From Sphingomonas koreensis (GTDB lineage Bacteria > Pseudomonadota > Alphaproteobacteria > Sphingomonadales > Sphingomonadaceae): a stretch of DNA of 64,000 nt. The position numbers and the translations under genes were made by a program. Position 1 is the first letter of the stretch. Every line of letters begins with the position of its first letter. The stretch covers positions 356,596 to 420,595 of the forward strand of contig RCZF01000003.1 of the NCBI GenBank assembly GCA_006438735.1. Reading direction: 5' to 3'. This document shows, one piece after another, positions 52,431-61,321 of this stretch. The notes beneath the pieces are model-generated. The model made no database searches and had not been told where the DNA came from. It saw only the letters and a program-made list of their open reading frames with translations.

Positions 52431-52693
52431 AGATACTTCGCCAGCTGCGAAAGCCTCATGAGTTCAGCCCGCGCCTCTTCCGACAGCGGTCCGACCGCGG
52501 CTTCGAGATGATGCTCGATATGATCCGTCACCAGAAGCGTCTTGGCGGCCTCGAGCGCGCTGATCACCGCCTGCATTTGCTGTGCAGTCTCCAGCCCTTC
52601 ACGTCCCTCCTCCACCATCGAGATGATGGTCGCGAGATGGCCGTGGGCGCGCCGGAGGCGATTTAATATCTTCGGATCATTGGCATGCGACAT
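52427..52693 (-). CDS. CsoR/RcnR/FrmR-family repressor lacking the usual Cys ligand
   Basis: 88 residues from ATG 52693. All-helical DUF156 fold: KILNRLRRAHGHLATIISMV, QQMQAVISALEAAKTLLVTD, HIEHHLEAAVGPL. In family members a Cys at about position 35 (as in EGxEC) coordinates metal; here the aligned residue is Gly33 (EGREG), so the Cys is absent. His3, His58, His61 and His62 remain, together with His17 and His19. Metal binding through His and the N-terminus (Ni/Co/Zn-like) is possible. Controls the EamA and ZIP genes by position. Confidence 0.8.
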   Translation of the reverse strand: MSHANDPKILNRLRRAHGHLATIISMVEEGREGLETAQQMQAVISALEAAKTLLVTDHIEHHLEAAVGPLSEEARAELMRLSQLAKYL

Positions 52694-52704
52694 ATGCCAT
52701 CGCT

Positions 52705-52726
52705 TATCCTCCCCCGGGGGATAATA
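52705..52726. promoter_or_regulatory. G/C-tract operator for the CsoR/RcnR-type repressor
   Basis: TATCCTCCCCCGGGGGATAATA: a central CCCCC-GGGGG flanked by symmetric TAT/ATA. Family repressors recognise exactly this kind of G/C tract with A/T-rich flanks, which can adopt an A-form. It ends 12 bp upstream of the repressor start codon. Confidence 0.7.
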
Positions 52727-53068
52727 CCACTGTGTTGCCAGCGCAGCGGTCGCGGACGCCGTTTCGCAGACGAACCGGGGTGAGTCAGCCTGCCCTCGGT
52801 CGGTCAGGCGAGGAGGCGCAAACTCTCGGCCATGCGCGCCCGCACTACCGAACTGGTCGGCTCGTCGCCCCAACGCGCGTCGGCGATGGCGACGTCGGCG
52901 CCGGTGTTCGGACGTGAACTCCGCCGTTGGCTTGGGCGTTGCTCTCCAGCAGCTCGTCAATTCATTGCGACCTGGCGGGAGGCTTCGCCGATGTCAGCTT
53001 TCGGTCACGATCAAGCGCTGTCGAGCGGCTGCGTGTGGGACCCCCTTCCTGCCGGTCCGCTTCGGAGC

Positions 53069-53106
53069 ATTCCATCGGCAGCTTCTATCACGAGCAGACG
53101 TTCGCG
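53069..53106 (+). repeat. dispersed intergenic repeat, copy C
   Basis: CATTCCATCGGCAGCTTCTA followed by TCACGAGCAGACGTTCGCG. Matches copy B at 35620 closely. Confidence 0.5.
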
Positions 53107-53182
53107 GCAGCTGAATTGATCGACCGGGTCTGGTCGACATCTGCCGACGGCTCATGGGACATTCCCGACGTTCGCACGCGAC

Positions 53183-53220
53183 ATTCCGAACGGCAGCTCG
53201 TGCCAGAAGCCGACGTTGCA
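53183..53220 (+). repeat. dispersed intergenic repeat, copy D
   Basis: TTCCGAACGGCAGCTCGTGC followed by CAGAAGCCGACGTTGCA. Only about 75 bp from copy C, so the two form a local tandem. Confidence 0.5.
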
Positions 53221-53239
53221 GGTTCGCCCGACCGGCAGC

Positions 53240-53446
53240 TCAGACGGACAGAACTTGGGCCGCTTGCAGACTGGCCGGTTCTAGGCGGCTGACCGTGGAA
53301 ACCGGACAATCGTTCAGCTGGCCCGCCGAGCCGCTAAGACCCACAAACTGCCACTGTAGCGCACATTCCCGCGATGTGAGCGCGAGCGCATCAGCTAGCT
53401 GCTCCGGGGTGAGCGGCATCTTGAACTGACCGTCGCTTGCTAGCAT
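53240..53446 (-). pseudogene. decayed C-terminal end of a Crp/Fnr-family regulator
   Basis: Reads LASDGQFKMPLTPEQLADAL ALTS. 'G-x-F-x-M-P-L-T-x-x-Q-L-A-D-A-L-x-L-T' is the beginning of the Crp HTH. The expected V-H-V-N-R recognition helix is absent and scrambled, but ALQW ... GLSGSAGQL, typical of the end of such proteins, follows. The whole effector-binding domain is gone. Confidence 0.4.
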
Positions 53447-53493
53447 GATGGTCCGCGAGAAGAGCGACAGCGTCTTGGGCGAAAATCAGTGCG

Positions 53494-53661
53494 GTGCTGA
53501 CTGTGCGGATCAACGATTGGGATTTACACATCCGGGAAATAGCCGCTGCCTTCGACGAGCCGCGCAAAACGTGCAATTCCATGGTAATTGCAGATGAAAT
53601 GCGCCCGGTGTCCGTGCTTAACGTTCTGTGGCTGCTGTCGGCCGACGATTTAGAAGGCTGA
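53494..53661 (+). CDS. possible 55-residue DNA-binding-like protein
   Basis: From GTG 53494 (GTG 53503 also possible): LTVRINDWDLHIREIAAAFD then EPRKTCNSMVIADEMRPVSV and LNVLWLLSADDLEG. The first half resembles a helix-turn-helix. A neighbouring frame MMVREKSDSVLGENQ (from about 53444) could be its displaced N-terminus. No family recognised. It is convergent with the LacI fragment. Confidence 0.3.
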   Translation: MLTVRINDWDLHIREIAAAFDEPRKTCNSMVIADEMRPVSVLNVLWLLSADDLEG

Positions 53662-53664
53662 ACA

Positions 53665-53838
53665 CTATCTGAGCGGGGATTGGGACGAGGAAGGTTTGGG
53701 TTTGTAGCCGATAGCATCGGCCATGAAAAAAGCGCGCTCCCGCACGTCCTCTCTAACATGTGGTCTGCCGTTGATCACCCGCGACGCCGTTTTGATTGAA
53801 ACGTTCGCCGCTAAAGCTACGTCGGACAACTTCACCAT
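53665..53838 (-). pseudogene. LacI-type HTH fragment, truncated
   Basis: 57 residues: MVKLSDVALAANVSIKTASR then VINGRPHVREDVRERAFFMA and DAIGYKPKPSS. This is the complete LacI DNA-binding headpiece including the hinge start; the ~270-residue sugar-binding domain is missing and the frame stops after SSSQSPLR. GGAGG precedes ATG 53838. It may still bind DNA as a headpiece, but it is most likely a truncation. It lies downstream of the CapA-like gene. Confidence 0.6.
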
Positions 53839-54045
53839 ATAACACCTCCATCCAATCCCGTGGATAGACAGGCCCACCATAAGATAGGCAACCGTCATTC
53901 GATAACCGCGTCTCGCTGCCGGTGTGAAAGGAACCACCGCGTCCATAGCCGCCATTCCTTTCCAACACGGCACGCGATCCGGGCAGCGTCAAAAGTAATT
54001 TCAGCGCAAAACACAGCGCTTAGGGGTGTTTTGCGTTCAACAGTA

Positions 54046-55755
54046 TCAATTGAGGCGGATTATTCCGACGCCGTTCTCGACCGTGATTTTCGTTCCGAAC
54101 GGCTTTGAATATTCGATGATTTCGTCGAGTATCTTCTGAGCGACCGTCGGCGTCGGCGTGCGAGGGATACCGACCTGGGATCCCGGACGTGGTGTCTGGC
54201 CGAGATCAACGGGATAGATTCGTACCTCACTCAACTTGCCATTGTCGTAATGGCTCTCCGCGAGAAACGATTCTAGATTCGGCTTCAATTGCCAGAAACC
54301 TTGAGTCTCGTGCTCGCCTACGATCGCATTGGGGTCGTTGGCGACTGCCGGTCCCTTGCCATCCTCATCGCCTGGGCCACGCGTATTGGGCTGCTCGGCA
54401 AAGGGCGTGCCATCAGGTTTGCGGAGCACGCCCTTGCTCTTGGGCATGATCGCGGACTGGAAGATAAAGTTCGACGTTCCGTAAAAGATCGGCCTTCCTT
54501 TATAGATTTCGATACCCTTGATCGTGTGGACACCCTGCGCGACAAACATGTCGACGCCTTGGTCAATTGCATCGTGCGCAAACTTTATCTCGAAATTGGC
54601 TGGAAAATGATCGTAGGAATAGTGTTGGAAATCGTACCGATTTTGATGCCAGTGGATATTGAGCATGACCATGTCGGACGCCTGTTTCGCGGTCCGTATC
54701 TGCGTAAGAATCTGCTTCAGGTCGTCCGGATTCATGTCGAAACTGTGCTCGCCAGCGTGGTCCATCACTCGAAACTGTGTTCCGAATGCATGCAGGTCGC
54801 CGCTACCCCGATCCTGAGCGATCTCGCGCAGCACAGCCATTTGAGGCGCGGTGACACCGTGAAAGAGCGTTACATGCAGGGAGTTCTTGATGCCGTCGTC
54901 AGGCCCCGGCTTGCGTTCACGATAATAAGCTTCCGCGCCTGACGCCGTGCCGGCGGCGGCGTTAGAGTTTGTCAGGCGGAAGGTGAGGCCGAACAGATCG
55001 ACCGTTCCGGCCTCGTCCGCAGCCGGCATATCAACAGGCACTTCGACCTCGTCGCGCCGTGCAATGATCGACTGCTTTATAGCCGCGACTTGGGCAAGTT
55101 GCGCCGCCGTCACCGGCACGATCGCGCCGCCCGAACAGCAGGCATCCACGCCGCCGTCCGCCGAAACACCGATTACGCCAACCAGCCCTTCTGGTGTTGC
55201 GACGAACCGCGGCATGCGCGCTTCTTCCAACGTATGTGCCACGCCGACATGCTTGATCCCGACGCGCTCGACCTGACGAAAATCCTCCCAGATCTGCGGC
55301 GCATCATCCCTCTTGTTGTTCGCCCTGCTGACAATGTCGATCCCCATATCGGCCCAGTCATCGGCGACCTCCTTGGTCGCCAAATTGCCGCCGACGTGAC
55401 CGAAATTATCGAAATCGGATATCTCGTCCTCGAAATCGCCCATCGTCACATCGGCCTTTCGAAGTTGATCAAGCAAGGCCTGCGTGCGTTGATCGTCGGT
55501 GTGGGCGAACGGCTGAAACTCGAGGAGATCGCCGACGGCGACCGCCGTAAACGGCTGCGTGATCTTGAGTTTAAGCTCCTGCGTCTGATCGGGATGCAAC
55601 GGCACGCCGCGGCTGCCATCGAATATCTTCGCGGCGTAGCCGATGTTGGCAGCGACTTTCTGTTCCTCAGCGGTCGCGGCCGAACTTGTCGCCAATACGA
55701 GCGCCGTGACGGCGGCAAGACGCGATGTGCTGATGGCCCAATTGATCTTCATCAT
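54046..55755 (-). CDS. CapA-family (poly-gamma-glutamate synthesis type) exported protein
   Basis: 569 residues; ATG 55755 has GAGGAGA upstream and opens a signal peptide (ISTSRLAAVTALVLATSSAA). The CapA calcineurin-like fold is seen in VAVGDLLEFQPF, KADVTMGDFEDEISDFDNFG, MGIDIVSRANNKRDDA, KHVGVAHTLEEARMPRFVAT, VMLNIHWHQNRYDF, FVAQGVHTIKGIEIYKGRPI and FYGTSNFIFQSAIM. In these proteins the classical GDN/NHD metal motifs are altered, as in CapA. It is the last gene of a leftward cluster with the MFS, TonB and SBP genes, so a periplasmic processing role for the transported compound is plausible. Confidence 0.8.
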   Translation of the reverse strand: MMKINWAISTSRLAAVTALVLATSSAATAEEQKVAANIGYAAKIFDGSRGVPLHPDQTQELKLKITQPFTAVAVGDLLEFQPFAHTDDQRTQALLDQLRKADVTMGDFEDEISDFDNFGHVGGNLATKEVADDWADMGIDIVSRANNKRDDAPQIWEDFRQVERVGIKHVGVAHTLEEARMPRFVATPEGLVGVIGVSADGGVDACCSGGAIVPVTAAQLAQVAAIKQSIIARRDEVEVPVDMPAADEAGTVDLFGLTFRLTNSNAAAGTASGAEAYYRERKPGPDDGIKNSLHVTLFHGVTAPQMAVLREIAQDRGSGDLHAFGTQFRVMDHAGEHSFDMNPDDLKQILTQIRTAKQASDMVMLNIHWHQNRYDFQHYSYDHFPANFEIKFAHDAIDQGVDMFVAQGVHTIKGIEIYKGRPIFYGTSNFIFQSAIMPKSKGVLRKPDGTPFAEQPNTRGPGDEDGKGPAVANDPNAIVGEHETQGFWQLKPNLESFLAESHYDNGKLSEVRIYPVDLGQTPRPGSQVGIPRTPTPTVAQKILDEIIEYSKPFGTKITVENGVGIIRLN

Positions 55756-55798
55756 GCTCTCCTCAGAATCGTTTATACAATTTCGATGGTTCACCGCG

Positions 55799-57127
55799 TC
55801 ATCCGTCCGCGGAAACCGTAACCCCCGGAAACCCACCGCCGTCGATTGCGGGCGATGATCGTGTCCCTGTCGATCGGCCGATCAACAGCGTCGCGACCAA
55901 GCTGATCGCCGCGGCGATCGACAGCCACGCGCCCGGAATCGCGCGGTCGTTGGTGATCACGATGAGATAGGTGCAGAACGCCGGGGTGAAGCCGCCGAAG
56001 ATCGCCGTTGCAAGACTGTAGGCCAGCGAAAAGCCCGTCGTGCGTACGCGCGCGGGCATGATCTCGGTCAGATACACGACCATCGCACCGTTATAGCCGG
56101 CATAGACCACCGCCAGCAGAAGCTCGACCGCGAGCAACTTACCAAACGAGGGGGATGCAGCAAGGAACCGCAACGCGGGATAACCGATCAGCAAGGCTAG
56201 CCCGGACGTGAGGAACAACAATGGCCTACGCCCGATCCTGTCCGACAATGCTCCCGCGATCGGCAAGCAGGCGAAGTTCGTGAGCCCGACGCACGCTGTC
56301 ACTAACATCGCCGATCGCGCCGACAGGTGCAGCACGCTATTGCCGTATGTCGGCGTGTAGGCGGTGATCATATAGAAGAACACTGTCGTCATGACTGCCA
56401 TCAGCGCGCCCAGCACGATCACGCCCAAATTATCGCGGACCAGACCGAGGACGGCGCGTTTCGCCGGGCGTTCGGTGCGCGCTTCGAACTCGGGTGTTTC
56501 CTCGAGCGAGCGCCGGATGACGAACAGGAAAGGCAGCAACGCGGAGCCGATCAGGAACGGCACACGCCATCCCCATGCGGCGATTTCCGCCGAAGAAAGG
56601 CTTGCGCTCAGCACAAGGCCGATCAGCGCAGCGACAATCACCGCGATCTGTTGCGAGCCCGATTGCCACGCGACATAGAAACCGCGATTCCGAGGCGTCG
56701 CGATCTCGGCCAGATAAACCGAAACGCCGCCAACCTCCACGCCTGCCGATAGCCCTTGAACCAACCGACCGACCAGGACCAGCAACGGGGCCGCTAAGCC
56801 GATTTGCGCGTAGCTCGGCATACAGGCGATCGAAAGCGTGCCGATGCCCATCAACGCCAACGTCAGCAACAACCCCTTGCGCCGGCCGTGGCGATCGATG
56901 AACGAGCCGAGCACGATCGCACCAACCGGGCGCATCAGAAAACCGGCGCCGAAGGTCATCAGCGACAGCAAGATCGACGCGAGCTCGCTACCGGTCGGGA
57001 AAAACGCCTGTCCGATATATTTGGCGTAATAGCCGAACACCATGAAATCATACATTTCGAGGAAATTTCCGCTCGAAACGATGAACACGGATTTGATGCT
57101 GTCACGTCTGGTCCTGGCAGGGGACAT
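55799..57127 (-). CDS. MFS transporter, metabolite:H+ symporter (citrate/tricarballylate-like)
   Basis: 442 residues from ATG 57127. Twelve hydrophobic segments. MHS-subfamily features: SVFIVSSGNFLEMYDFMVFG, LMRPVGAIVLGSFIDRHGRR with the loop 2-3 motif, and RLVQGLSAGVEVGGVSVYLA. Closest in feel to citrate/tricarballylate:proton symporters. The gene is between the CapA-like gene and the TonB receptor, all leftward, so it probably takes the receptor's substrate across the inner membrane. Confidence 0.85.
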   Translation of the reverse strand: MSPARTRRDSIKSVFIVSSGNFLEMYDFMVFGYYAKYIGQAFFPTGSELASILLSLMTFGAGFLMRPVGAIVLGSFIDRHGRRKGLLLTLALMGIGTLSIACMPSYAQIGLAAPLLVLVGRLVQGLSAGVEVGGVSVYLAEIATPRNRGFYVAWQSGSQQIAVIVAALIGLVLSASLSSAEIAAWGWRVPFLIGSALLPFLFVIRRSLEETPEFEARTERPAKRAVLGLVRDNLGVIVLGALMAVMTTVFFYMITAYTPTYGNSVLHLSARSAMLVTACVGLTNFACLPIAGALSDRIGRRPLLFLTSGLALLIGYPALRFLAASPSFGKLLAVELLLAVVYAGYNGAMVVYLTEIMPARVRTTGFSLAYSLATAIFGGFTPAFCTYLIVITNDRAIPGAWLSIAAAISLVATLLIGRSTGTRSSPAIDGGGFPGVTVSADG

Positions 57128-57158
57128 GCGGTGGCCACTCCATTGAAACGTAAATGGC

Positions 57159-57182
57159 GCTGCCGGGGCGAGCCCCGGCAGC
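57159..57182. terminator. perfect stem-loop between TonB receptor and MFS genes
   Basis: GCTGCCGGGG-CGAG-CCCCGGCAGC, a 10-bp GC-rich stem with a 4-nt loop, 6 bp after the receptor stop. Read leftward there is no T-run after it, so it may be an intercistronic stabiliser or attenuator that lowers MFS expression relative to the receptor. Confidence 0.5.
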
Positions 57183-57188
57183 AAAAGA

Positions 57189-60125
57189 TCAGAATTGCAG
57201 ATTGACGCCGATCCTGAACATCCGGCCGACCTGATCGAAAAGGTTCGGATCGGTGGGTAGCGGCGTTGCCCCGCCTACGCCCGGATCATAAGGCGGCTTT
57301 TTATCGAGCAGGTTGTGAACGTTCAGGAAAATCGTCTGGTCGTGGCCGAATGCCGGGATGTGAACACTGAACTGAGAATCGACATAGACCTGCGGGTTTA
57401 TGTGATTGAAATCAGTGTCGACGCCCAGGACCCTGGACTTATCCCAGGTCATCGCCCCGATATAACGCACCTGCGTGAACGCCGAAAACTGTCCCCGATC
57501 GTAATTTAGAACGAGGTTACCGCGCCAGTGCGGCAACGATGCCGTGCCGTTACCGGCATCGTCGTAGACAACGGTCAACAACGGCGACGATGTCTTATTC
57601 TCGGCGACATAGCTGGCAAGCGCACGAATGTGCAGGTCACCGGGATCTCCGCCAAACAGACTATCGAGCGGAACCTTGTAACCTGCCTCGATATCGACGC
57701 CGCGGGTGACCTGTTGCGCGAGATTGGCTGGCGACGTCAGGGTGCCGATCACCGCCTGGGTCGATGCGTCGCGGATTACGAAGTCGCATAGTGCCGAGGT
57801 CTGATTGCTTAAATTGCACTGCTGTACGGCGTCATTGCCGCCGACGTTGGTGATCGCATCGTCGATCTTGATATCGTAATAATCGACCGCGAGGTTGAAG
57901 CTAGGGAGGAAGCTTGGTTGCAGCACCACACCCGCGACCCAGGTATTGGCGACTTCGGGTTTCAAATCGGGATTGCCGAGCGTCTTGTTGGGGACCGAGA
58001 AATAAGTTCTCCCGGTAAACAACGTATCGTCGATGGTGATGTTATTCTGACGACCAGTCGCGAACAGTTCACTGAGATCGGGCGCACGAATATCGCGTGA
58101 ACGCGTGGCACGGAACCGAATGCTGTCGACGACCTGCCAGCTCACCCCCACCTTCCAGGTGTTAACACCCCCGCTCGTGGAATAATCCGTATGACGACCT
58201 GCTAGATTCAGCCCGAGACTTTTGGCGAGAGGCGCATTCTTCAGGATCGGTATGTCGAGTTCGCCATAGGCCTCCTTGACGTTCTCGGTGCCGAAAAAGT
58301 TTTGCTGGTTGACCAAACGAAATGCGCCTGCCTGCGATAGCGGATCGGCGACCGTGCGGGCCGTGATCTTACGCCATTCACCACCGACTGCGACTTTCAG
58401 CGGACCGGCAGGAAGGGCGAACAAAGTGCCGCTTACATTGGCATCCGCCACCTGTTGCGTGACGGTGGTCTTCGATTGCGACGTGCCGAACACATAATCA
58501 AGCGACTGCTGCGATGGCGACCCTGCACCGAACGGATTGAGCGGTGCGCAACCGGCCGCTGCGGCGCGGGCCGCCGGGTCCGCACTTACTGTACCGGCAC
58601 AGACGATCTGCCCACCTGACGTGGTCGTGTTTACTGCCTGATTGAGATTGCCGACGATAAGGTTTTCGTACATCGGCGCATCGTTGACATCGCGGCCATA
58701 TTGATAGGAAACATCCCAATCCCAATTGCCTGCGATCGTGCCGGTAAATCCGCCCAGGCCTCGAATATTCTGGTTCTTGTTGGCCGTGTGGTTTTGGGGT
58801 TGCTCCGTAAACAGGCGGTTGAGCTGGAAGCCGGTGACACCGAGCGCGGTCATCTGCGCGACGAGAGCGGGGTCGGCCTGAGCAAGATACGGATTTGATC
58901 GATCGATCGTCAGTGTGCGGGTCACGGGGCTGCTGAGAAAATCCGACAGCGAATAACCGTATGTTCCTTCACCAAACACATGGACATTATCGCTGACATC
59001 GTATTCCGCGCGCCCGTATAGCGTCTTGCGGACCAATGGCCGGGCGATTTCCTGCCCGGTCGAGACGCGGAACCCGTCCCCACCATTTTGCGAGCCACTG
59101 GTTTTGCCGATATCGCTGGCGATGGTACCGTAATCATACGGCATCGGCGTGCCGCCTGCGCCGAACATGATGCCCAGGATCTGGCCGTTGGCGGCAGCCG
59201 TACCTCCCTGGCCGATCACGACCATGCCACCCGGCGTATACGGCGTTCGCAAGTCGTCGCCGCCGATCAGCTTCGGCGTACCGTCCGGATTGGCAAGCTG
59301 GTTCAACGCCATGCGGCGAAAGTCGCGCGCGTCGCCAGGAACGCCATCGCTGTGATAATATTCGCCGGCCGCTATGATGTGCAGACGGTCGTTCAGGAGG
59401 CTGGTGCCGGCGGTCACCGCTATTTTCTGTTCGGAATTATCGCCGCGCTGCGAAATGCCCGAACTGAGATCAAGTTTGAGACCGGTGAAATGCGTATCGA
59501 GCACGAAATTGACGACACCGGCGACCGCGTCCGAGCCATAGGCGGCCGAGGCGCCGCCGGTCACGACATCAACACGCTGGACGAGGCCTTGCGGTATCAG
59601 ATTGGTGTCGGTCAGGTTGTCTGGACCGGTCGGCGTCAGCCGGCGTCCGTTCATCAGGATGAGGGTTCGATTGTCGCCCAGAGCGCGCAAATTCAGGAAA
59701 TTCTGCCCACCATGTGCGGTGCCTCCACCGGCAGAAGGCCCGCCTCCCGGCGTGATCGACGGTAGCTGCTGAAGCCCTTCGGCCAGCGTGGCCGGCGCCG
59801 CCGCCTGCAAATCGGTCTGTGCGATGCTGGTGACAGGGGTAGGACTGTTGAAGGTGCCGCGGATGCGCGATCCCGTAACGACAATGTCCCCTCCACCGGC
59901 CGCCTGTTGCGGCGCCACCCCGGGTGCCGCAGTTGTGTCGGCCACTGCCGCACTTGCATCGTCGGTTGGTTGAACACTGTCAGGCGGGGTCTGGGCGGGG
60001 GTCTGCTGACCTTGATCCGCCGTTGCCGCAGCAGGGGCTGGTCGGGGAACGTCTTGGGCCCGCGCAGCGGCGCACGATATGGACGCCAACCCAACGCTAG
60101 CGAATAAAAATGCTTTTGTTTTCAT
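57189..60125 (-). CDS. large TonB-dependent receptor
   Basis: 978 residues. Signal peptide about 1-24 (FLFASVGLASISCAAARAQD). A Pro/Ala/Gln-rich stretch, then the TonB-box-like GGDIVVTGSRIRGTFNSPTP and the plug (LRALGDNRTLILMNGRRLTP, DVVTGGASAAYGSDAVAGVV). The barrel ends QVGRMFRIGVNLQF with the terminal Phe. This is the oligosaccharide/peptide-type TonB receptor class that is expanded in Sphingomonadales. The neighbouring MFS and CapA-like genes suggest an organic acid or an acidic oligomer as substrate. Confidence 0.92.
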   Translation of the reverse strand: MKTKAFLFASVGLASISCAAARAQDVPRPAPAAATADQGQQTPAQTPPDSVQPTDDASAAVADTTAAPGVAPQQAAGGGDIVVTGSRIRGTFNSPTPVTSIAQTDLQAAAPATLAEGLQQLPSITPGGGPSAGGGTAHGGQNFLNLRALGDNRTLILMNGRRLTPTGPDNLTDTNLIPQGLVQRVDVVTGGASAAYGSDAVAGVVNFVLDTHFTGLKLDLSSGISQRGDNSEQKIAVTAGTSLLNDRLHIIAAGEYYHSDGVPGDARDFRRMALNQLANPDGTPKLIGGDDLRTPYTPGGMVVIGQGGTAAANGQILGIMFGAGGTPMPYDYGTIASDIGKTSGSQNGGDGFRVSTGQEIARPLVRKTLYGRAEYDVSDNVHVFGEGTYGYSLSDFLSSPVTRTLTIDRSNPYLAQADPALVAQMTALGVTGFQLNRLFTEQPQNHTANKNQNIRGLGGFTGTIAGNWDWDVSYQYGRDVNDAPMYENLIVGNLNQAVNTTTSGGQIVCAGTVSADPAARAAAAGCAPLNPFGAGSPSQQSLDYVFGTSQSKTTVTQQVADANVSGTLFALPAGPLKVAVGGEWRKITARTVADPLSQAGAFRLVNQQNFFGTENVKEAYGELDIPILKNAPLAKSLGLNLAGRHTDYSTSGGVNTWKVGVSWQVVDSIRFRATRSRDIRAPDLSELFATGRQNNITIDDTLFTGRTYFSVPNKTLGNPDLKPEVANTWVAGVVLQPSFLPSFNLAVDYYDIKIDDAITNVGGNDAVQQCNLSNQTSALCDFVIRDASTQAVIGTLTSPANLAQQVTRGVDIEAGYKVPLDSLFGGDPGDLHIRALASYVAENKTSSPLLTVVYDDAGNGTASLPHWRGNLVLNYDRGQFSAFTQVRYIGAMTWDKSRVLGVDTDFNHINPQVYVDSQFSVHIPAFGHDQTIFLNVHNLLDKKPPYDPGVGGATPLPTDPNLFDQVGRMFRIGVNLQF

Positions 60126-60152
60126 GTTACTCCCCTTCCTTTTTTATTGTTG

Positions 60153-61256
60153 TCATGTTTGCAGCTTTGGCCGATCCGACACGGCGTCGAGCCACTTGCG
60201 AGTGAAACCGGCAAATGTCAGCGTATCGAGGCCCGCCATCAGCGCAGGCCCGACGCGAACGGCGCGGACGTTGGTGCTGCCAAGCCACGGCTGGTGGCTG
60301 GCGACATCCAGCCTGACCGGTGTCATGTGATGGCGCGCCATGATCGACTGACCAGATTTCGAGAGTAGAAAATCGAGAAACAGACGCGCTGCGGCCGGAT
60401 GGGGCGCCCCGCGCGTGATCAGCGCGACGCGTGACATCATCAGCGCATAATCCTGCGGCACGACCACCCGAAAGTTGGGATCCTTCGCGGCGCTTTCGAA
60501 CGCGTAGGATCCAATCAAATTGTAAGCGAGCACCAAGCGGCCATCGCTAACCGCCTTGATCATGTCGTGACTCGACACGAACAGAATGGGCCGCGCTCGC
60601 CCTACCGCCGCGATCAGATCCCAGCCATCCCGATCATTTTCGACGTCTTGTGTGATGTAGAGATAACCGGTCGGGCTGCGCTCCGGATCGTAGGATCCGA
60701 TGCGCCCGGTGAAAATGTCCGGTCGGCGATGCAACAGACTGGCCAGTTCGTCATGCGTCCGAGGCACTAAATTGGGCGCCAGCAATCGGGCATTGTAACC
60801 CATCACGATCGGCTCAGTGCTGATCGCGAATGCCTCGCTTTTCCAAACGGCCCAGGACGGCAAGGCGCGCCGTTCGGGAGATATGTACCGCTGTGCGTAA
60901 CCGTCGTTGACCAGCTTGATCTGCAGATCCATCGCCGAATTGATGAGCATGTCGGCAACTATGTGGCCGGACTTGGACTCTGCCATGAACCGCTGATAAA
61001 CGTCAGCCGCCGTCAGCGACCTATAATCGACCGATATCTTTGGATATTTATCATGAAATGAAGAAATTAGTTCCGTAGCTTCGTGTTCATCCGTTGCACT
61101 ATAAATAACAAGGCGACCCTCATTGTTCGCTTGCGGAACAATATCGTGTCGGTCGCTTAGCATGACTGCTGATGCTGTGCCGATACTGGTCAACAGTATT
61201 GCGGCAGCGATCTGCAGCCGCAGACTTTTGCGGTGCAACCACATTTTATTTATCAT
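60153..61256 (-). CDS. periplasmic substrate-binding protein without ABC partners
   Basis: 367 residues with an N-terminal signal (IAAAILLTSIGTASAVMLSD). Iron/organophosphonate-type SBP plan: LVIYSATDEHEATELISSFH, KYPKISVDYRSLTAADVYQR, ADMLINSAMDLQIKLVNDGY, EPIVMGYNARLLAPNLVPRT, and RVALITRGAPHPAAARLFLD. No ABC permease or ATPase is near. It is divergent by 65 bp from a TctDE-type two-component pair, so it probably acts as the periplasmic ligand sensor of the kinase. Its first third (60950-61256) is visibly richer in A+T than the neighbours. Confidence 0.8.
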   Translation of the reverse strand: MINKMWLHRKSLRLQIAAAILLTSIGTASAVMLSDRHDIVPQANNEGRLVIYSATDEHEATELISSFHDKYPKISVDYRSLTAADVYQRFMAESKSGHIVADMLINSAMDLQIKLVNDGYAQRYISPERRALPSWAVWKSEAFAISTEPIVMGYNARLLAPNLVPRTHDELASLLHRRPDIFTGRIGSYDPERSPTGYLYITQDVENDRDGWDLIAAVGRARPILFVSSHDMIKAVSDGRLVLAYNLIGSYAFESAAKDPNFRVVVPQDYALMMSRVALITRGAPHPAAARLFLDFLLSKSGQSIMARHHMTPVRLDVASHQPWLGSTNVRAVRVGPALMAGLDTLTFAGFTRKWLDAVSDRPKLQT

Positions 61257-61321
61257 TTCCTCTCCAGTTCACTTGTTTATAGTGTGTCGCTTTCACGAAC
61301 CTTTCAGAATCGCCTAAACCT

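Larger units (their letters stand above)
52727..53239. other. 513 bp repeat-bearing intergenic stretch
   Basis: No coding frame supported. Two copies of the dispersed repeat lie at 53069-53106 and 53183-53220. Confidence 0.45.
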
